Assembly (NCBI GenBank): GCA_947462875.1 | Contig: CANHQJ010000020.1 | Coordinates: forward strand, 1-64,000 | Direction: 5' to 3' | DNA from: Verrucomicrobiia bacterium | GTDB taxonomy: Bacteria > Verrucomicrobiota > Verrucomicrobiia > Verrucomicrobiales > Akkermansiaceae | DNA: 64,000 bases | Shown here: in pieces, positions 36,245-43,902 of the stretch | How positions within the stretch are numbered: position 1 is the stretch's first letter | Layout of the letters: each line of letters begins with the position of its first letter | The notes under the pieces: model-generated | Seen by the model: the letters and a program-made list of their open reading frames with translations, nothing else | Told to the model about the DNA's origin: nothing | The model's database searches: none | Program-made: the position numbers and the translations under genes

Positions 36245-36313
36245 ATGGCATGCGCATTCGGATTGACCGCATGGACGTTAGCGCACCATCTCGTTCCTAT
36301 TTTCGCATGCCAT
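36245..36313. repeat. Spaced inverted repeat upstream of the membrane-protein gene
   Basis: Ten-base arms ATGGCATGCG (36245-36254) and CGCATGCCAT (36304-36313) lie 49 bases apart in the 155-base gap between the BAHD-like gene and the membrane-protein gene. It may be a regulator site or a weak transcription barrier. Confidence 0.4.
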
Positions 36314-36339
36314 CGTATGGTTGAAATTCGTCGAAGCTT

Positions 36340-37581
36340 TCATTTGCCATGGTTTAGGCCGTTATCCACCCCACCACACCAAACTTCCGCTGAGTGAAAC
36401 ATCGATTTCATATTTTCTAACAAAAATTGGTTCGTCGTCGCGGGCAGGCTCAGCTCGATCATCAGAGAGGCGGCATCGGGGGTGAAGGCGATGCGGATGC
36501 CGGAGGAATTGCGCGAGAGCAACATGGCGTAGCGCGGCAGACCGATGCCGAAATCCGTGCCCTTGACGGCATGGGGCACGAGGTTGAGCTGCAAGGCCTG
36601 CTGCTCCAGTCCCAGCCAGCGGCAGGGCGTACCGCGTGCTTCGACCTCTTTCAAGCGGCGGAAGGTTTCTGATATGCGGGCGAAACCGCCGCGCGTGGCC
36701 ACATTCCGCAACAGCCGGGTGAGATGCTGCGGGTCCTCATGACGGAGCGGAAAATGCAAAAAGCATCCGGCGTTTCCAGTGTAATGAGGCGGCAGATCAT
36801 GGGTACCGCGGGCATCACACCACAAGGCCACTTCCTGTGTTTGCGGCTGGCACTGCGCGACCCATGAGCAAAGCAACGCCGCGAGGCGCAGTCGGGCATC
36901 CAGCACCGATGTCGCCTCCAGTGCGGACACCAGCTCCGCCACGGGCAGCGCCACGATCAGCGGCTGGCTCCGCGCGAGCGCATCACCGCTCCAGACACTT
37001 TCCGTTTGATGGGCCGAAGCCCCATACCCCTGCGGCGGCGGATCGCAGGAATCCGCGGAAACGGCAACATGGACCGGCCGCTCATGCACCACCGTGCCCG
37101 CCTCCACTCCGCGCGTGGCGGCCGTGCATTGATGAATGAACCATGCCAGGCCGGCGCCATCCAGCACCGCGTGGGAGACACGCATGCCGATCACACAAAT
37201 CCCCGCACGCGGCATGAGTGTCAGCCGTGTTTGCCACAACGAGCCCGACGCACCCGCCGGCAGAGCCTGGGGAATCCACAGCCGCGATTGTTTCGACAAC
37301 GGCCACTGTCTCAGCTCCTCCCACGCATCCCTATCATCGCTCTCCGCCACCTCCCAGGTGATCTCACCGGTGACGGGCACGATGCGCTCGCGGTGCAACA
37401 CTCCCGTCAGATGCGGAAATGTCTCAAGTCCCTTGCGCAGCGATGCCGCCACGGCCTCCGGCGAAAGCAGGCCCTCGTAGCCCATGACCAGTTCAATATC
37501 GGCGGGCAGGCGGTCATCCTCACACAGGCTGAGGGGAGAAAAATCCCGGGCCGGACAGAGGACTTCACGCCGGAGGTTCAT
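36340..37581 (-). CDS. BAHD-like acyltransferase
   Basis: 413 residues. It carries both hallmarks of BAHD acyltransferases: HAVLD (the HxxxD catalytic motif, H137 and D141) inside RVSHAVLDGAGLAWF, and DFGIG (residues 343-347), the counterpart of the DFGWG structural motif, at the expected spacing near the C terminus. A TGNAG segment near 268 matches the GN motif between them. BAHD enzymes transfer acyl groups from CoA esters to alcohols or amines and are best known from plants and fungi; condensation domains share HxxxD but not DFGWG. The gene starts 3 bases after hisH, so it is in the his operon. The acceptor is unknown. Confidence 0.8.
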   Translation of the reverse strand: MNLRREVLCPARDFSPLSLCEDDRLPADIELVMGYEGLLSPEAVAASLRKGLETFPHLTGVLHRERIVPVTGEITWEVAESDDRDAWEELRQWPLSKQSRLWIPQALPAGASGSLWQTRLTLMPRAGICVIGMRVSHAVLDGAGLAWFIHQCTAATRGVEAGTVVHERPVHVAVSADSCDPPPQGYGASAHQTESVWSGDALARSQPLIVALPVAELVSALEATSVLDARLRLAALLCSWVAQCQPQTQEVALWCDARGTHDLPPHYTGNAGCFLHFPLRHEDPQHLTRLLRNVATRGGFARISETFRRLKEVEARGTPCRWLGLEQQALQLNLVPHAVKGTDFGIGLPRYAMLLSRNSSGIRIAFTPDAASLMIELSLPATTNQFLLENMKSMFHSAEVWCGGVDNGLNHGK

Positions 37582-37584
37582 GAC

Positions 37585-38196
37585 TCACTGCGCCAGAAAA
37601 TTCCGCAACAAGCGCAGGCCGCTGTCCTGGCTTTTTTCCGGGTGGAACTGCACGGCCCAGAGATTGTCGCGGATCACGGCGGCGGCGAAGGTTTCCTGGT
37701 AGTCGGTGGTGGCGGCGATGATGGCGGTATCGACCGGCGCGGGGAAATACGAGTGCACAAAATAAAAATACGGATCCGTGCCCAGCCCTGCCCAGCACGG
37801 ATGCTGCGGATCGGTGAGGTGCGTGGAGTTCCAGCCCATGTGCGGGATTTTTTTCCCGGGCTGAAAGCGTTTCACCTGCCCTTGCAGGATGCCGAGCCCG
37901 GCGATGCCCGGACTTTCCTCGCTGCCCTCGAACAGCAATTGATAGCCCACGCAGATGCCCAAAAACGGCACGCCTGCCGCGATGGCGCGACGCACCGGCT
38001 CGGCGAGGCCGCGGTGGGTCAGTTGTTCCATCGAATCGCCAAACGACCCCACGCCCGGCAGAATCACGCGGGCCGGGTTTTCCGGAAAATCCTCGCCCTT
38101 GCTGACGATCAGCACCTCGGCCTCCAGGCTGTGCAGGGCATTCGCCACGCTGCGCAAATTCCCTGCGCCGTAATCGATCAGAACGGTAGCGGACAT
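37585..38196 (-). CDS. hisH: Imidazole glycerol phosphate synthase, glutaminase subunit
   Basis: 203 residues with the class I glutaminase triad: Cys in GICVGYQLLFEGSE (near residue 83), and His/Glu in VQFHPEKSQ near 186-188. It supplies ammonia to HisF in the fifth step of histidine synthesis. hisF is not adjacent in this window. It follows hisB by 9 bases and is followed by the BAHD-like gene after 3 bases. Confidence 0.97.
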   Translation of the reverse strand: MSATVLIDYGAGNLRSVANALHSLEAEVLIVSKGEDFPENPARVILPGVGSFGDSMEQLTHRGLAEPVRRAIAAGVPFLGICVGYQLLFEGSEESPGIAGLGILQGQVKRFQPGKKIPHMGWNSTHLTDPQHPCWAGLGTDPYFYFVHSYFPAPVDTAIIAATTDYQETFAAAVIRDNLWAVQFHPEKSQDSGLRLLRNFLAQ

Positions 38197-38205
38197 GGGA
38201 TTTGG

Positions 38206-38793
38206 TTAGAGCGCTTCTTTGGTGGAGGGCACGCCTTTCACGCGCGGATCGATCGCGACCGCCGCTCGCAGCGCGCGCGCGATGCCTTTGAAAATCGCCT
38301 CGGCAATGTGGTGTCCATCGCGACCGTAGAGCAGCTCGACGTGCAGGTTGCAGCGCAGGTTGCTGGCCAGGGCACGGCAGAACTCCTCGGTGAGCGTGAG
38401 CGGGAAATTCGGAGCCGATGCCGTATCCGGCGGAGTGCGGAATTCCAGATGCGGGCGGTTCGAAAGATCGATCACCACGCGCGCCAGCGTTTCGTCCATC
38501 GGCAGATACGCATGACCATAACGGGTGATACCCTCTTTGCTGCCGAGAGCCTCGCGCAAGGCATCGCCCAGCACAATCGCGGTGTCCTCCACGGTGTGGT
38601 GCGCATCGATGTGCAAATCGCCGATCGTTTTCACGTTCAGGTCGATCAGACTGTGGCGGGAAAACAGCGTGAGCATGTGATCGAAAAAGCCGATGCCGGT
38701 TTCGATTATGGAATTTCCCGAGCCATCGAGGTCGAGGGACAAAACGATGTCCGTCTCCGCCGTCTTGCGCTTTTGTGTGGAAGTGCGTGCCAT
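38206..38793 (-). CDS. hisB: Imidazoleglycerol-phosphate dehydratase
   Basis: 195 residues, monofunctional type without the HisN-like phosphatase domain. The metal-binding motifs GFFDHML, DAHHTVED and, near the end, DGHHIAEAIFKG are complete. It catalyses the sixth step of histidine synthesis. First gene of the hisB-hisH-BAHD-like unit; a candidate promoter lies 46 bases upstream. Confidence 0.97.
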   Translation of the reverse strand: MARTSTQKRKTAETDIVLSLDLDGSGNSIIETGIGFFDHMLTLFSRHSLIDLNVKTIGDLHIDAHHTVEDTAIVLGDALREALGSKEGITRYGHAYLPMDETLARVVIDLSNRPHLEFRTPPDTASAPNFPLTLTEEFCRALASNLRCNLHVELLYGRDGHHIAEAIFKGIARALRAAVAIDPRVKGVPSTKEAL

Positions 38794-38839
38794 GGTAGGT
38801 GGTGTGATGGTGCCGCGCCATCATGCGCGGGCGGGACGC

Positions 38840-38867
38840 AGTATGGCAGCAAAACGCTGCAACGCAA
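38840..38867 (-). promoter_or_regulatory. Candidate hisB promoter
   Basis: On the minus strand TTGCGT (38867-38862), 16-base spacer, CATACT (38845-38840), giving a leader of about 40 bases before hisB. It matches the TTGC..-N16 form of other candidate promoters here. Confidence 0.4.
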
Positions 38868-39069
38868 GGCTAAGCTGGACGCGTGACAATCAATGCATGA
38901 ATGAAATTTACAGGTGAAAAAAAAAATATCCAATTCCGCATTTTTTGCTTGCGCTTTTTCCAAAAATTTGAAAATCTCTTCTTAGATACGCTCCTCCCCA
39001 GCAAATAAAGCACGTCTGACGTTCCCGTCTCGTGTGAGTTTTTGTCCGTGTCCTAGCTACCCCACGCTT

Positions 39070-39735
39070 ATGAAAACTAAATACCTCCTGATTGCGCCCC
39101 TGCTGTCCTGCTTATTTGCCTGTGCAAACGCCGCCACGGTCAGCTATTCATTCGATACCCTCTTCAGCAATGATCCCGTGGCGCCTGACGCCCCAGGTCC
39201 TTGGTTGCAAATGACGACCACGGATACGATCGCTAATGAAGTCACCCTGACCTTCACCGCTCTCAATCTGACAGATCCGGAACATGTTACTGATTGGTAT
39301 ATCAATGTCGATCCCTCCCTGGACCTGAATCTGCTGACATTCACTGTCAATTCGGTAACGGGTACCTTTGCGAATCCCTCGATCGCAAAACTCCAGAATG
39401 GTCACATTGCCGATTCCGCCGGTCTCTACGATGTTCATTTTTCCTTCAGCACCAGTGGCAGCAACGGCGGCAGCAATCGATTCACTGACAACGACTCGCT
39501 GACATACACGGTTGCTTACAGTGGCGCAGGCACTTTCAACTCCTCCTCTTTCTCGTTCCTTGGCGCTCCCAACGATCAATTGGCGTATGGTCCCTACATC
39601 ACTGGAGCGAGAATTTTGTCCACCGGTGCGAACGATCTTGGTGGCGCATGGGTTGCCCCCATCCCTGAGCCATCTGTGACTCTCTACTCGGTATTGGCAC
39701 TGGGATTCGCTGCGGGCCTGCGTCGCAGACGCTGA
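39070..39735 (+). CDS. PEP-CTERM sorting-domain protein
   Basis: 221 residues from the ATG at 39070. A signal peptide (MKTKYLLIAPLLSCLFACANA) leads a Ser/Thr/Asn-rich beta-type region. The C terminus is a full PEP-CTERM tag: PIPEPS, a hydrophobic segment (VTLYSVLALGFAAGL) and RRRR. Such proteins are cut and anchored by exosortase during export, often with extracellular polysaccharide. The function of the body is unknown. A strong terminator follows. Confidence 0.9.
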   Translation: MKTKYLLIAPLLSCLFACANAATVSYSFDTLFSNDPVAPDAPGPWLQMTTTDTIANEVTLTFTALNLTDPEHVTDWYINVDPSLDLNLLTFTVNSVTGTFANPSIAKLQNGHIADSAGLYDVHFSFSTSGSNGGSNRFTDNDSLTYTVAYSGAGTFNSSSFSFLGAPNDQLAYGPYITGARILSTGANDLGGAWVAPIPEPSVTLYSVLALGFAAGLRRRR

Positions 39736-39757
39736 ATCTGCCAACAATCTGACAATC

Positions 39758-39796
39758 ATCGCCCGCCTGACATGGTCACTGGCGGGCGATTTTGTT
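39758..39796 (+). terminator. Intrinsic terminator after the PEP-CTERM gene
   Basis: Ten-base perfect stem ATCGCCCGCC (39758-39767) with GGCGGGCGAT (39781-39790), followed by TTTTGTTT, 22 bases after the stop codon. Confidence 0.9.
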
Positions 39797-40119
39797 TCAG
39801 GGCTCCGGACTCCATGAGCTCCTCAACGGCCTCGTGATTACCGCGATGGGCGGCACAAACGTGGTATTGGTGCCGTCATCGGCTGCGTGGCAGAAAACAG
39901 GAAGCCCGGGCCAGGACATGAGCGAGAATACGCTTGCGCAAGTTGGTTCACGAGTTTCCACGAGAGTGACAACGATTGGGTCAGAAAAAACACACCATTC
40001 CGTTCCATCAAAAAATCTCCGGGCGACATTCTTTCCTTTGCGGAAATCATTTCACGATTTCGGGAAGTGTAGGACAGCTTTTGCTTGTGCAATACAGAGG
40101 ATTGGCACAATTTCCTCTT
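39797..40119. other. Gene-free stretch upstream of the XylR-like regulator
   Basis: 323 bases with open frames on both strands, none showing a recognisable protein or a plausible start region. Near its end TTGTGC (40085-40090), a 16-base spacer and ACAATT (40107-40112) could form a promoter ending 7 bases before the regulator ATG. Nothing else was seen. Confidence 0.5.
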
Positions 40120-41301
40120 ATGTGCGACGATATGAAAATGATTGCCCTCTGCCTGCCGGCGGCGCTTTCTTATCGACACGACATCAGCGAAGGTGTGGCG
40201 GCCAATTATTTCCGCCACCACCGTTTCAAGTTGGTGGAACTCCCCCTGACTGGCATAGGAAAGTCACCCTTCGACCAAGTGGCGCAGCTCGATGGCATCA
40301 TCACCTGGACGGAAGAGCGCGACACCTGGCTGCTGGACTACGTCAATCAAGGCATTCCCGTCGTGAACTGCGGAATGGAATGGATGGATCATCCCGGCAT
40401 CGCCAATGTGTTCTTTGACTACCCGGAAATGCACCAAGTCGTCATCGATCACCTCCGCGATCTAGCGGTCAAGCGCGTGGTGGTGATGGGGCACGATTTG
40501 GAATTCCGCCCGCAGACCACGGCCTCGTTTGAGGAATTCATCGCTCTCGCTGGCAACGCCGGCCTTTCCGCATCGCGCTGGCAGTTGGACGGGAAAAGCC
40601 CGGTCATGCAGCCGCAGCGGCTTCTGGAGCGTGTGGCAGACCACAAACTCATGGATTTCCTGCGCCATCTTCCCAAGCCTACCGCCATTTTCTGCGCCAG
40701 CGACCACATGGCGTTCATCGTCGGCGAAGCCGCTCAGGAGCTGGGACTGATGATCCCGGACGACATTATGATCATAGGCCGCGGCAACAGCTACCAGGGT
40801 CTGTTTGCCAACCCACCGCTCACCTCCGTCGCCGGAAACGCTCGCGGCGTGGGCGAACAAGCCGCGCTGTGTCTCATGGAATGGCTGAAAACCGGACAAG
40901 CACCTTTTCTCAGGAAAGTCGTCAGCGGGTCCACACTTCACATGCGCGAGAGCACCTCGGGCAAGTCAGGAAACGTAGCGCTGGAAATGGCTCGCCGCGT
41001 GATTCAGCAAGAGGCGCCCACCGGGCTCTCGCTCAATGAGGTGGTGCACCTCTCGAAACTCTCCGCCAAAACATTCGTCCTCCGCTACCAGGAAGCCTTC
41101 GGCTTGAATCCCAGCGAGGAAATCCAGGAGTTGCGCTACCAACATTGCCGCAATCTGTTAGAGGAGCTCGATCTATCACTCGCCGATGTCGCGTCACAGT
41201 GCGGGTTCTCCTCGCAGGCGGCCTTTTCCAATTATTTCCAACGCCACGCGCAGATGACGCCCAGCGAGTACCGCGCCCGCACCAAACGCCGCGCATCCTG
41301 A
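40120..41301 (+). CDS. XylR-like transcriptional regulator (LacI-type sensor plus AraC-type HTH)
   Basis: 393 residues from the ATG at 40120; an earlier in-frame start at 39976 adds 48 residues without family similarity. The N-terminal two thirds is a periplasmic-binding-protein-like sensor (GIPVVNCGMEW, CASDHMAFIVGEAAQELGL, IIGRGNSYQGLFANPPLTSV). The C-terminal ~100 residues are an AraC-type double helix-turn-helix, with LADVASQCGFSSQAAFSNYFQRH as the second, most conserved helix pair. Regulators of this form in Verrucomicrobia control carbohydrate genes. No target operon is obvious next to it. Confidence 0.92.
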   Translation: MCDDMKMIALCLPAALSYRHDISEGVAANYFRHHRFKLVELPLTGIGKSPFDQVAQLDGIITWTEERDTWLLDYVNQGIPVVNCGMEWMDHPGIANVFFDYPEMHQVVIDHLRDLAVKRVVVMGHDLEFRPQTTASFEEFIALAGNAGLSASRWQLDGKSPVMQPQRLLERVADHKLMDFLRHLPKPTAIFCASDHMAFIVGEAAQELGLMIPDDIMIIGRGNSYQGLFANPPLTSVAGNARGVGEQAALCLMEWLKTGQAPFLRKVVSGSTLHMRESTSGKSGNVALEMARRVIQQEAPTGLSLNEVVHLSKLSAKTFVLRYQEAFGLNPSEEIQELRYQHCRNLLEELDLSLADVASQCGFSSQAAFSNYFQRHAQMTPSEYRARTKRRAS

Positions 41302-41360
41302 CAGCGATGCAGATGCCGGTTGCGGCAGAACCGAAGATGCGCTACCTGTGCAGCGTGTCC

Positions 41361-42149
41361 ATGACTGTTCCGCCTTTCCGCCCCGCCCGCCTGCTCTCGT
41401 TTGATTTCGATGGCACCCTGCACAATCCTGCGGAAAATCCCCCCGTATCCCCCGCCCTTTTCGCGCTGCTCGAAGAGCTGCGAGATACGCACCAAGCCGC
41501 CTGGGGTATCAATACCGGACGCTCGCTCGAGTATTTGTTAGAGGGATTGGCGGAAAGCCGTTTCCCCTCCCTGCCCGACTTCATCATCGCCCGCGAGCGG
41601 GAAATTTTTTTCCTCGCCAGCGATCACACCTGGCAAGCGGATGAGGAATGGAATCAACGCTGTGAGCGGGAAATCGCACAATTGCTGCTTGATTCGGCGG
41701 ATCTCATGAATGAAATCCGGCATCTGGTCAAAGAACGCACCGGCGCCGAATGGATCGAGCAACCGGGGGAACCGGCCGGCATCATCGCACGCACCGAGAC
41801 GGAAATGGCCTGGATCGTCAGCCAGATCGAAACGCGCGTGCCGCCCACCTCCGCCCTCGGCTGGCAGCGCAATTCCATCTACCTGCGTTTCGGCGATCTC
41901 GCCTTCCAAAAGGGCAGCAGTCTGGCGCGGGTCGCCCACTGTCTCGGCATCGCCCCGGCCGGCATCTTCGCCATCGGCGACAGCCATAACGATCTCGAAA
42001 TGCTCGATCACGGCACAGCCGCCATGATCGCCTGCCCCGCCAACTCCGTGCCGGAAATCAGCGCACACGTCAACGCCCAGGGCGGCTATCTGTGCCGGCA
42101 ATCGTATAGCGCAGGCGCGGTCGAGGCACTACGTCATTTCTTTTCCTGA
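41361..42149 (+). CDS. HAD-superfamily hydrolase, type IIB-like
   Basis: 262 residues from the ATG at 41361; an ATG at 41337 is an alternative. Motif I is FDFDGTL (residues 14-20), motif II is NTGRS near 53, and motif IV is AIGDSHNDLEML near 213, with Lys of motif III in FQKGSSL. The layout, with a cap between motifs II and III, fits Cof/sucrose-phosphatase-like type IIB phosphatases acting on sugar phosphates. Its 3' end overlaps the convergent DUF1961 gene by 16 bases. Confidence 0.9.
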   Translation: MTVPPFRPARLLSFDFDGTLHNPAENPPVSPALFALLEELRDTHQAAWGINTGRSLEYLLEGLAESRFPSLPDFIIAREREIFFLASDHTWQADEEWNQRCEREIAQLLLDSADLMNEIRHLVKERTGAEWIEQPGEPAGIIARTETEMAWIVSQIETRVPPTSALGWQRNSIYLRFGDLAFQKGSSLARVAHCLGIAPAGIFAIGDSHNDLEMLDHGTAAMIACPANSVPEISAHVNAQGGYLCRQSYSAGAVEALRHFFS

Positions 42150-42955
42150 TCCGGGACATAGACGCGGAAATTCGCATAGCGCGCGCTGCGGGTGAACATG
42201 TGGCGCAGTCCGATGCGACCCTCCGTGATCTCGGGCAGGTCTGGCTGGCGCATGTGGCAATGGAGCGTCTGCCCGGCATTCTGGATGCACAGGAAGAGAC
42301 TGCGCGCCTTCTTGATGACCGTGATCTTGTGCGGAACACCCGTGTGGAAAAGACCCTCGGGGAAATAATCCGGCTTGAGCTCGGTGCCCTTGAGTCCCTT
42401 GCCCTCAGGCAGGTAGCGGCGCCCGCGAATGTAACTTTCCTCGGTGCCGGGCGCGGCGGCGTAGCTGATGTGATGGGTGTGCATGTGGTCGAAATACAGG
42501 TTCATCGCCGGCACCTTGCGCAGATGATTCCATGCCGCGATGTCCTTCGCATAGGGCCCCTGGCCGCTGCCTGTCGCCTGGATGTAGAGAATGGTCACAC
42601 AGTCCGGCGACCGGTCAAGACGGGTGTAATCGTAGGTGATCTTCACGTCGCCGGCGAAGCTGTTTTTTGTCCACAGCACCATGTGGTGGGCATCGTTCTT
42701 GAACTCGGGTCCCGCGCTGAGCACCATGCCCTCCGGTGTGTTTTTCACGGTGCCGATCTCGCCATCGAGAAACCATTGTTTTTTCCAGTCATCGCTGCCG
42801 CTATCGGAAAAGATCTCGCGCCATGGTCCCGCGGCGGCTTGCGCGAAGGCGGCTTTGTCTTTTGCCGGATCGGGCTTCGGTTCCTCCGCGCGGACAAATG
42901 AACCCAGCACGGCAAGTGAGCACAAAAGGAACGGCGCGGATGTGAGCATTTTCAC
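42134..42955 (-). CDS. Secreted DUF1961 family protein
   Basis: 273 residues with signal peptide MKMLTSAPFLLCSLAVLGSFVRAEE. The body is beta-rich with aromatic and His residues (YFDHMHTHHISYAAAPG; HKITVIKKARSLFLCIQNAG), the pattern of concanavalin-like DUF1961 / 3-keto-glycoside-hydrolase-like proteins. Probably periplasmic or surface-located and carbohydrate-related; the assignment is by family memory. A candidate promoter is at 43017-43044. Confidence 0.8.
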   Translation of the reverse strand: MKMLTSAPFLLCSLAVLGSFVRAEEPKPDPAKDKAAFAQAAAGPWREIFSDSGSDDWKKQWFLDGEIGTVKNTPEGMVLSAGPEFKNDAHHMVLWTKNSFAGDVKITYDYTRLDRSPDCVTILYIQATGSGQGPYAKDIAAWNHLRKVPAMNLYFDHMHTHHISYAAAPGTEESYIRGRRYLPEGKGLKGTELKPDYFPEGLFHTGVPHKITVIKKARSLFLCIQNAGQTLHCHMRQPDLPEITEGRIGLRHMFTRSARYANFRVYVPDQEKK

Positions 42956-43016
42956 GATGGTTTTAATTTTTGTTAGGATACGGTGATGGTGGTCCGCATC
43001 GGACGGCTTCCCTGCG

Positions 43017-43044
43017 AAAGTAACAAATCATGCGCCGTGAGCAA
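43017..43044 (-). promoter_or_regulatory. Candidate promoter of the DUF1961 gene
   Basis: On the minus strand TTGCTC (43044-43039), 16-base spacer, TACTTT (43022-43017), about 60 bases before the ATG at 42955. Confidence 0.4.
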
Positions 43045-43131
43045 GCGCAAGGCAAGGGCTGTGGACGAAATGCATTTCTCATCTGTGACGATCATCCGTC
43101 GAGACATCGCGAAAAAAAATTTATTTTCCCC

Positions 43132-43160
43132 TTGCCAGATGATCTAACGCAACGTACTTC
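43132..43160 (+). promoter_or_regulatory. Candidate promoter of the RbfA-like/rtcB leader
   Basis: TTGCCA (43132-43137), 17-base spacer, TACTTC (43155-43160), following an A/T-rich stretch (about 43110-43128). Transcription from here would cross a short ORF (43188-43262) and a terminator (43353-43376) before the RbfA-like gene. Confidence 0.4.
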
Positions 43161-43187
43161 TCCCGCGTTCACCTACCCCACTTTCCC

Positions 43188-43262
43188 ATGAAAACGGCAC
43201 GCACCATAACATCGGCCACATCGCTCTCTGCGCGGAGCGCTGGCTGGATTTGTGCGGCGTGA
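43188..43262 (+). CDS. Short ORF of 24 codons (leader peptide or gene remnant)
   Basis: ATG AAA ACG ... TGA encoding MKTARTITSATSLSARSAGW and four more residues. It resembles the first part of a signal peptide that stops early. The bases before the ATG (CTACCCCAC then ATGAAAAC) closely match those before the PEP-CTERM gene at 39070, so it may be the remnant of a similar exported protein. Alternatively it is a leader peptide for the terminator 90 bases downstream. Both readings are inference. Confidence 0.35.
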   Translation: MKTARTITSATSLSARSAGWICAA

Positions 43263-43352
43263 TAGGGAGGAAGACGATTGACCAAATACTGGTTTTTTTG
43301 ATCGAACTCATCCGGGCATCGCCTCACCACGCTAGTCAGCGATCGATGCGCC

Positions 43353-43376
43353 CGGGCTCTTGTTAGCCCGATTTTT
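43353..43376 (+). terminator. Terminator or attenuator in front of the RbfA-like gene
   Basis: Stem CGGGCT / AGCCCG (43353-43358 and 43365-43370), loop CTTGTT, followed by ATTTTT. It lies 46 bases before the ATG at 43423. A transcript from the 43132 promoter would end here after about 210 bases unless termination is prevented. A segment GGGCATCG at 43314-43321 can pair with 43344-43353 just before the stem. Confidence 0.65.
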
Positions 43377-43422
43377 CCGAACCTCGATGCGGATGCATGT
43401 CCGCATCACCACCGTATGTAGT

Positions 43423-43842
43423 ATGAAACCACACGATCACCGCATGATGCAAGAGATCCAATCTCTCTGCACTGAAATCCGTCCAGAAGACGGCATCCCA
43501 CCGTATCTCATCGAGCGACGGCCACCATCCAAACGCCACGCGCCGCTCACAGCACGGGCCCGGCAATACTGCAAAGCCGCGCACCGCTCCCTGGAAGCGG
43601 GGCTGGCCAGCGTCTGTGGCGATGCACGGTTGCAATCCCTCACCATCCTCTCCGTAGAACCGCGGTCACGCGGCTCCACGCTCCTCGTGATCGTCGCCGC
43701 TCCTGACGCGGATCCGCACGCGATGGCTGCGCTGGAGCAGACCTTGCAAAAGGCATCCGGCCTGCTGCGCTCGGTGGTGGCGATGGAGATCCAACGCAAA
43801 CGCACACCGCACCTCACCTTCCGGGTGGTGCCGCAAACCTAA
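43423..43842 (+). CDS. RbfA-like protein next to rtcB
   Basis: 139 residues from the ATG at 43423 (43444 is also possible). From about residue 57 it aligns along its length with ribosome-binding factor A: GDARLQSLTILSVEP corresponds to the KDPRL..VTVSGVEM region, TLQKASGLLRSVVAMEIQRK to the ALQEASGFIRSLL helix, and RTPHLTF to the conserved VPELTF end. RbfA binds the 30S subunit near the 16S 5' end and decoding region during maturation. No nusA/infB/truB genes, the usual rbfA neighbours, are near; instead rtcB follows after 60 bases. This may be a specialised paralogue. The first ~45 residues are not RbfA-like. Confidence 0.75.
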   Translation: MKPHDHRMMQEIQSLCTEIRPEDGIPPYLIERRPPSKRHAPLTARARQYCKAAHRSLEAGLASVCGDARLQSLTILSVEPRSRGSTLLVIVAAPDADPHAMAALEQTLQKASGLLRSVVAMEIQRKRTPHLTFRVVPQT

Positions 43843-43850
43843 CAACTCCC

Positions 43851-43884
43851 GAAACCCCGCGCACCACATGGCGCGCGGGGTTTC
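43851..43884 (+). promoter_or_regulatory. GC-rich hairpin between the RbfA-like gene and rtcB
   Basis: Perfect 12-base stem GAAACCCCGCGC / GCGCGGGGTTTC (43851-43862, 43873-43884) with a 10-base loop. No T-run follows (CCCTCC instead), so it may be a processing or mRNA-stabilising element, or weakly terminate. Confidence 0.6.
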
Positions 43885-43902
43885 CCTCCTTACTTACCCC
43901 AT

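Noticed and set aside
36340-37581. Reading the BAHD-like gene as an NRPS condensation domain
   Set aside because: HxxxD alone would allow this, but the DFGIG motif near the C terminus, the length and the lack of adenylation or carrier domains favour BAHD.
39792-40418. Open frame before and into the XylR-like gene
   Set aside because: It overlaps the regulator in another frame, has no recognisable domain and starts inside the PEP-CTERM terminator region.
43279-43298. Second terminator before the RbfA-like gene (short stem then T7)
   Set aside because: The stem is only three to four base pairs, too weak to claim.
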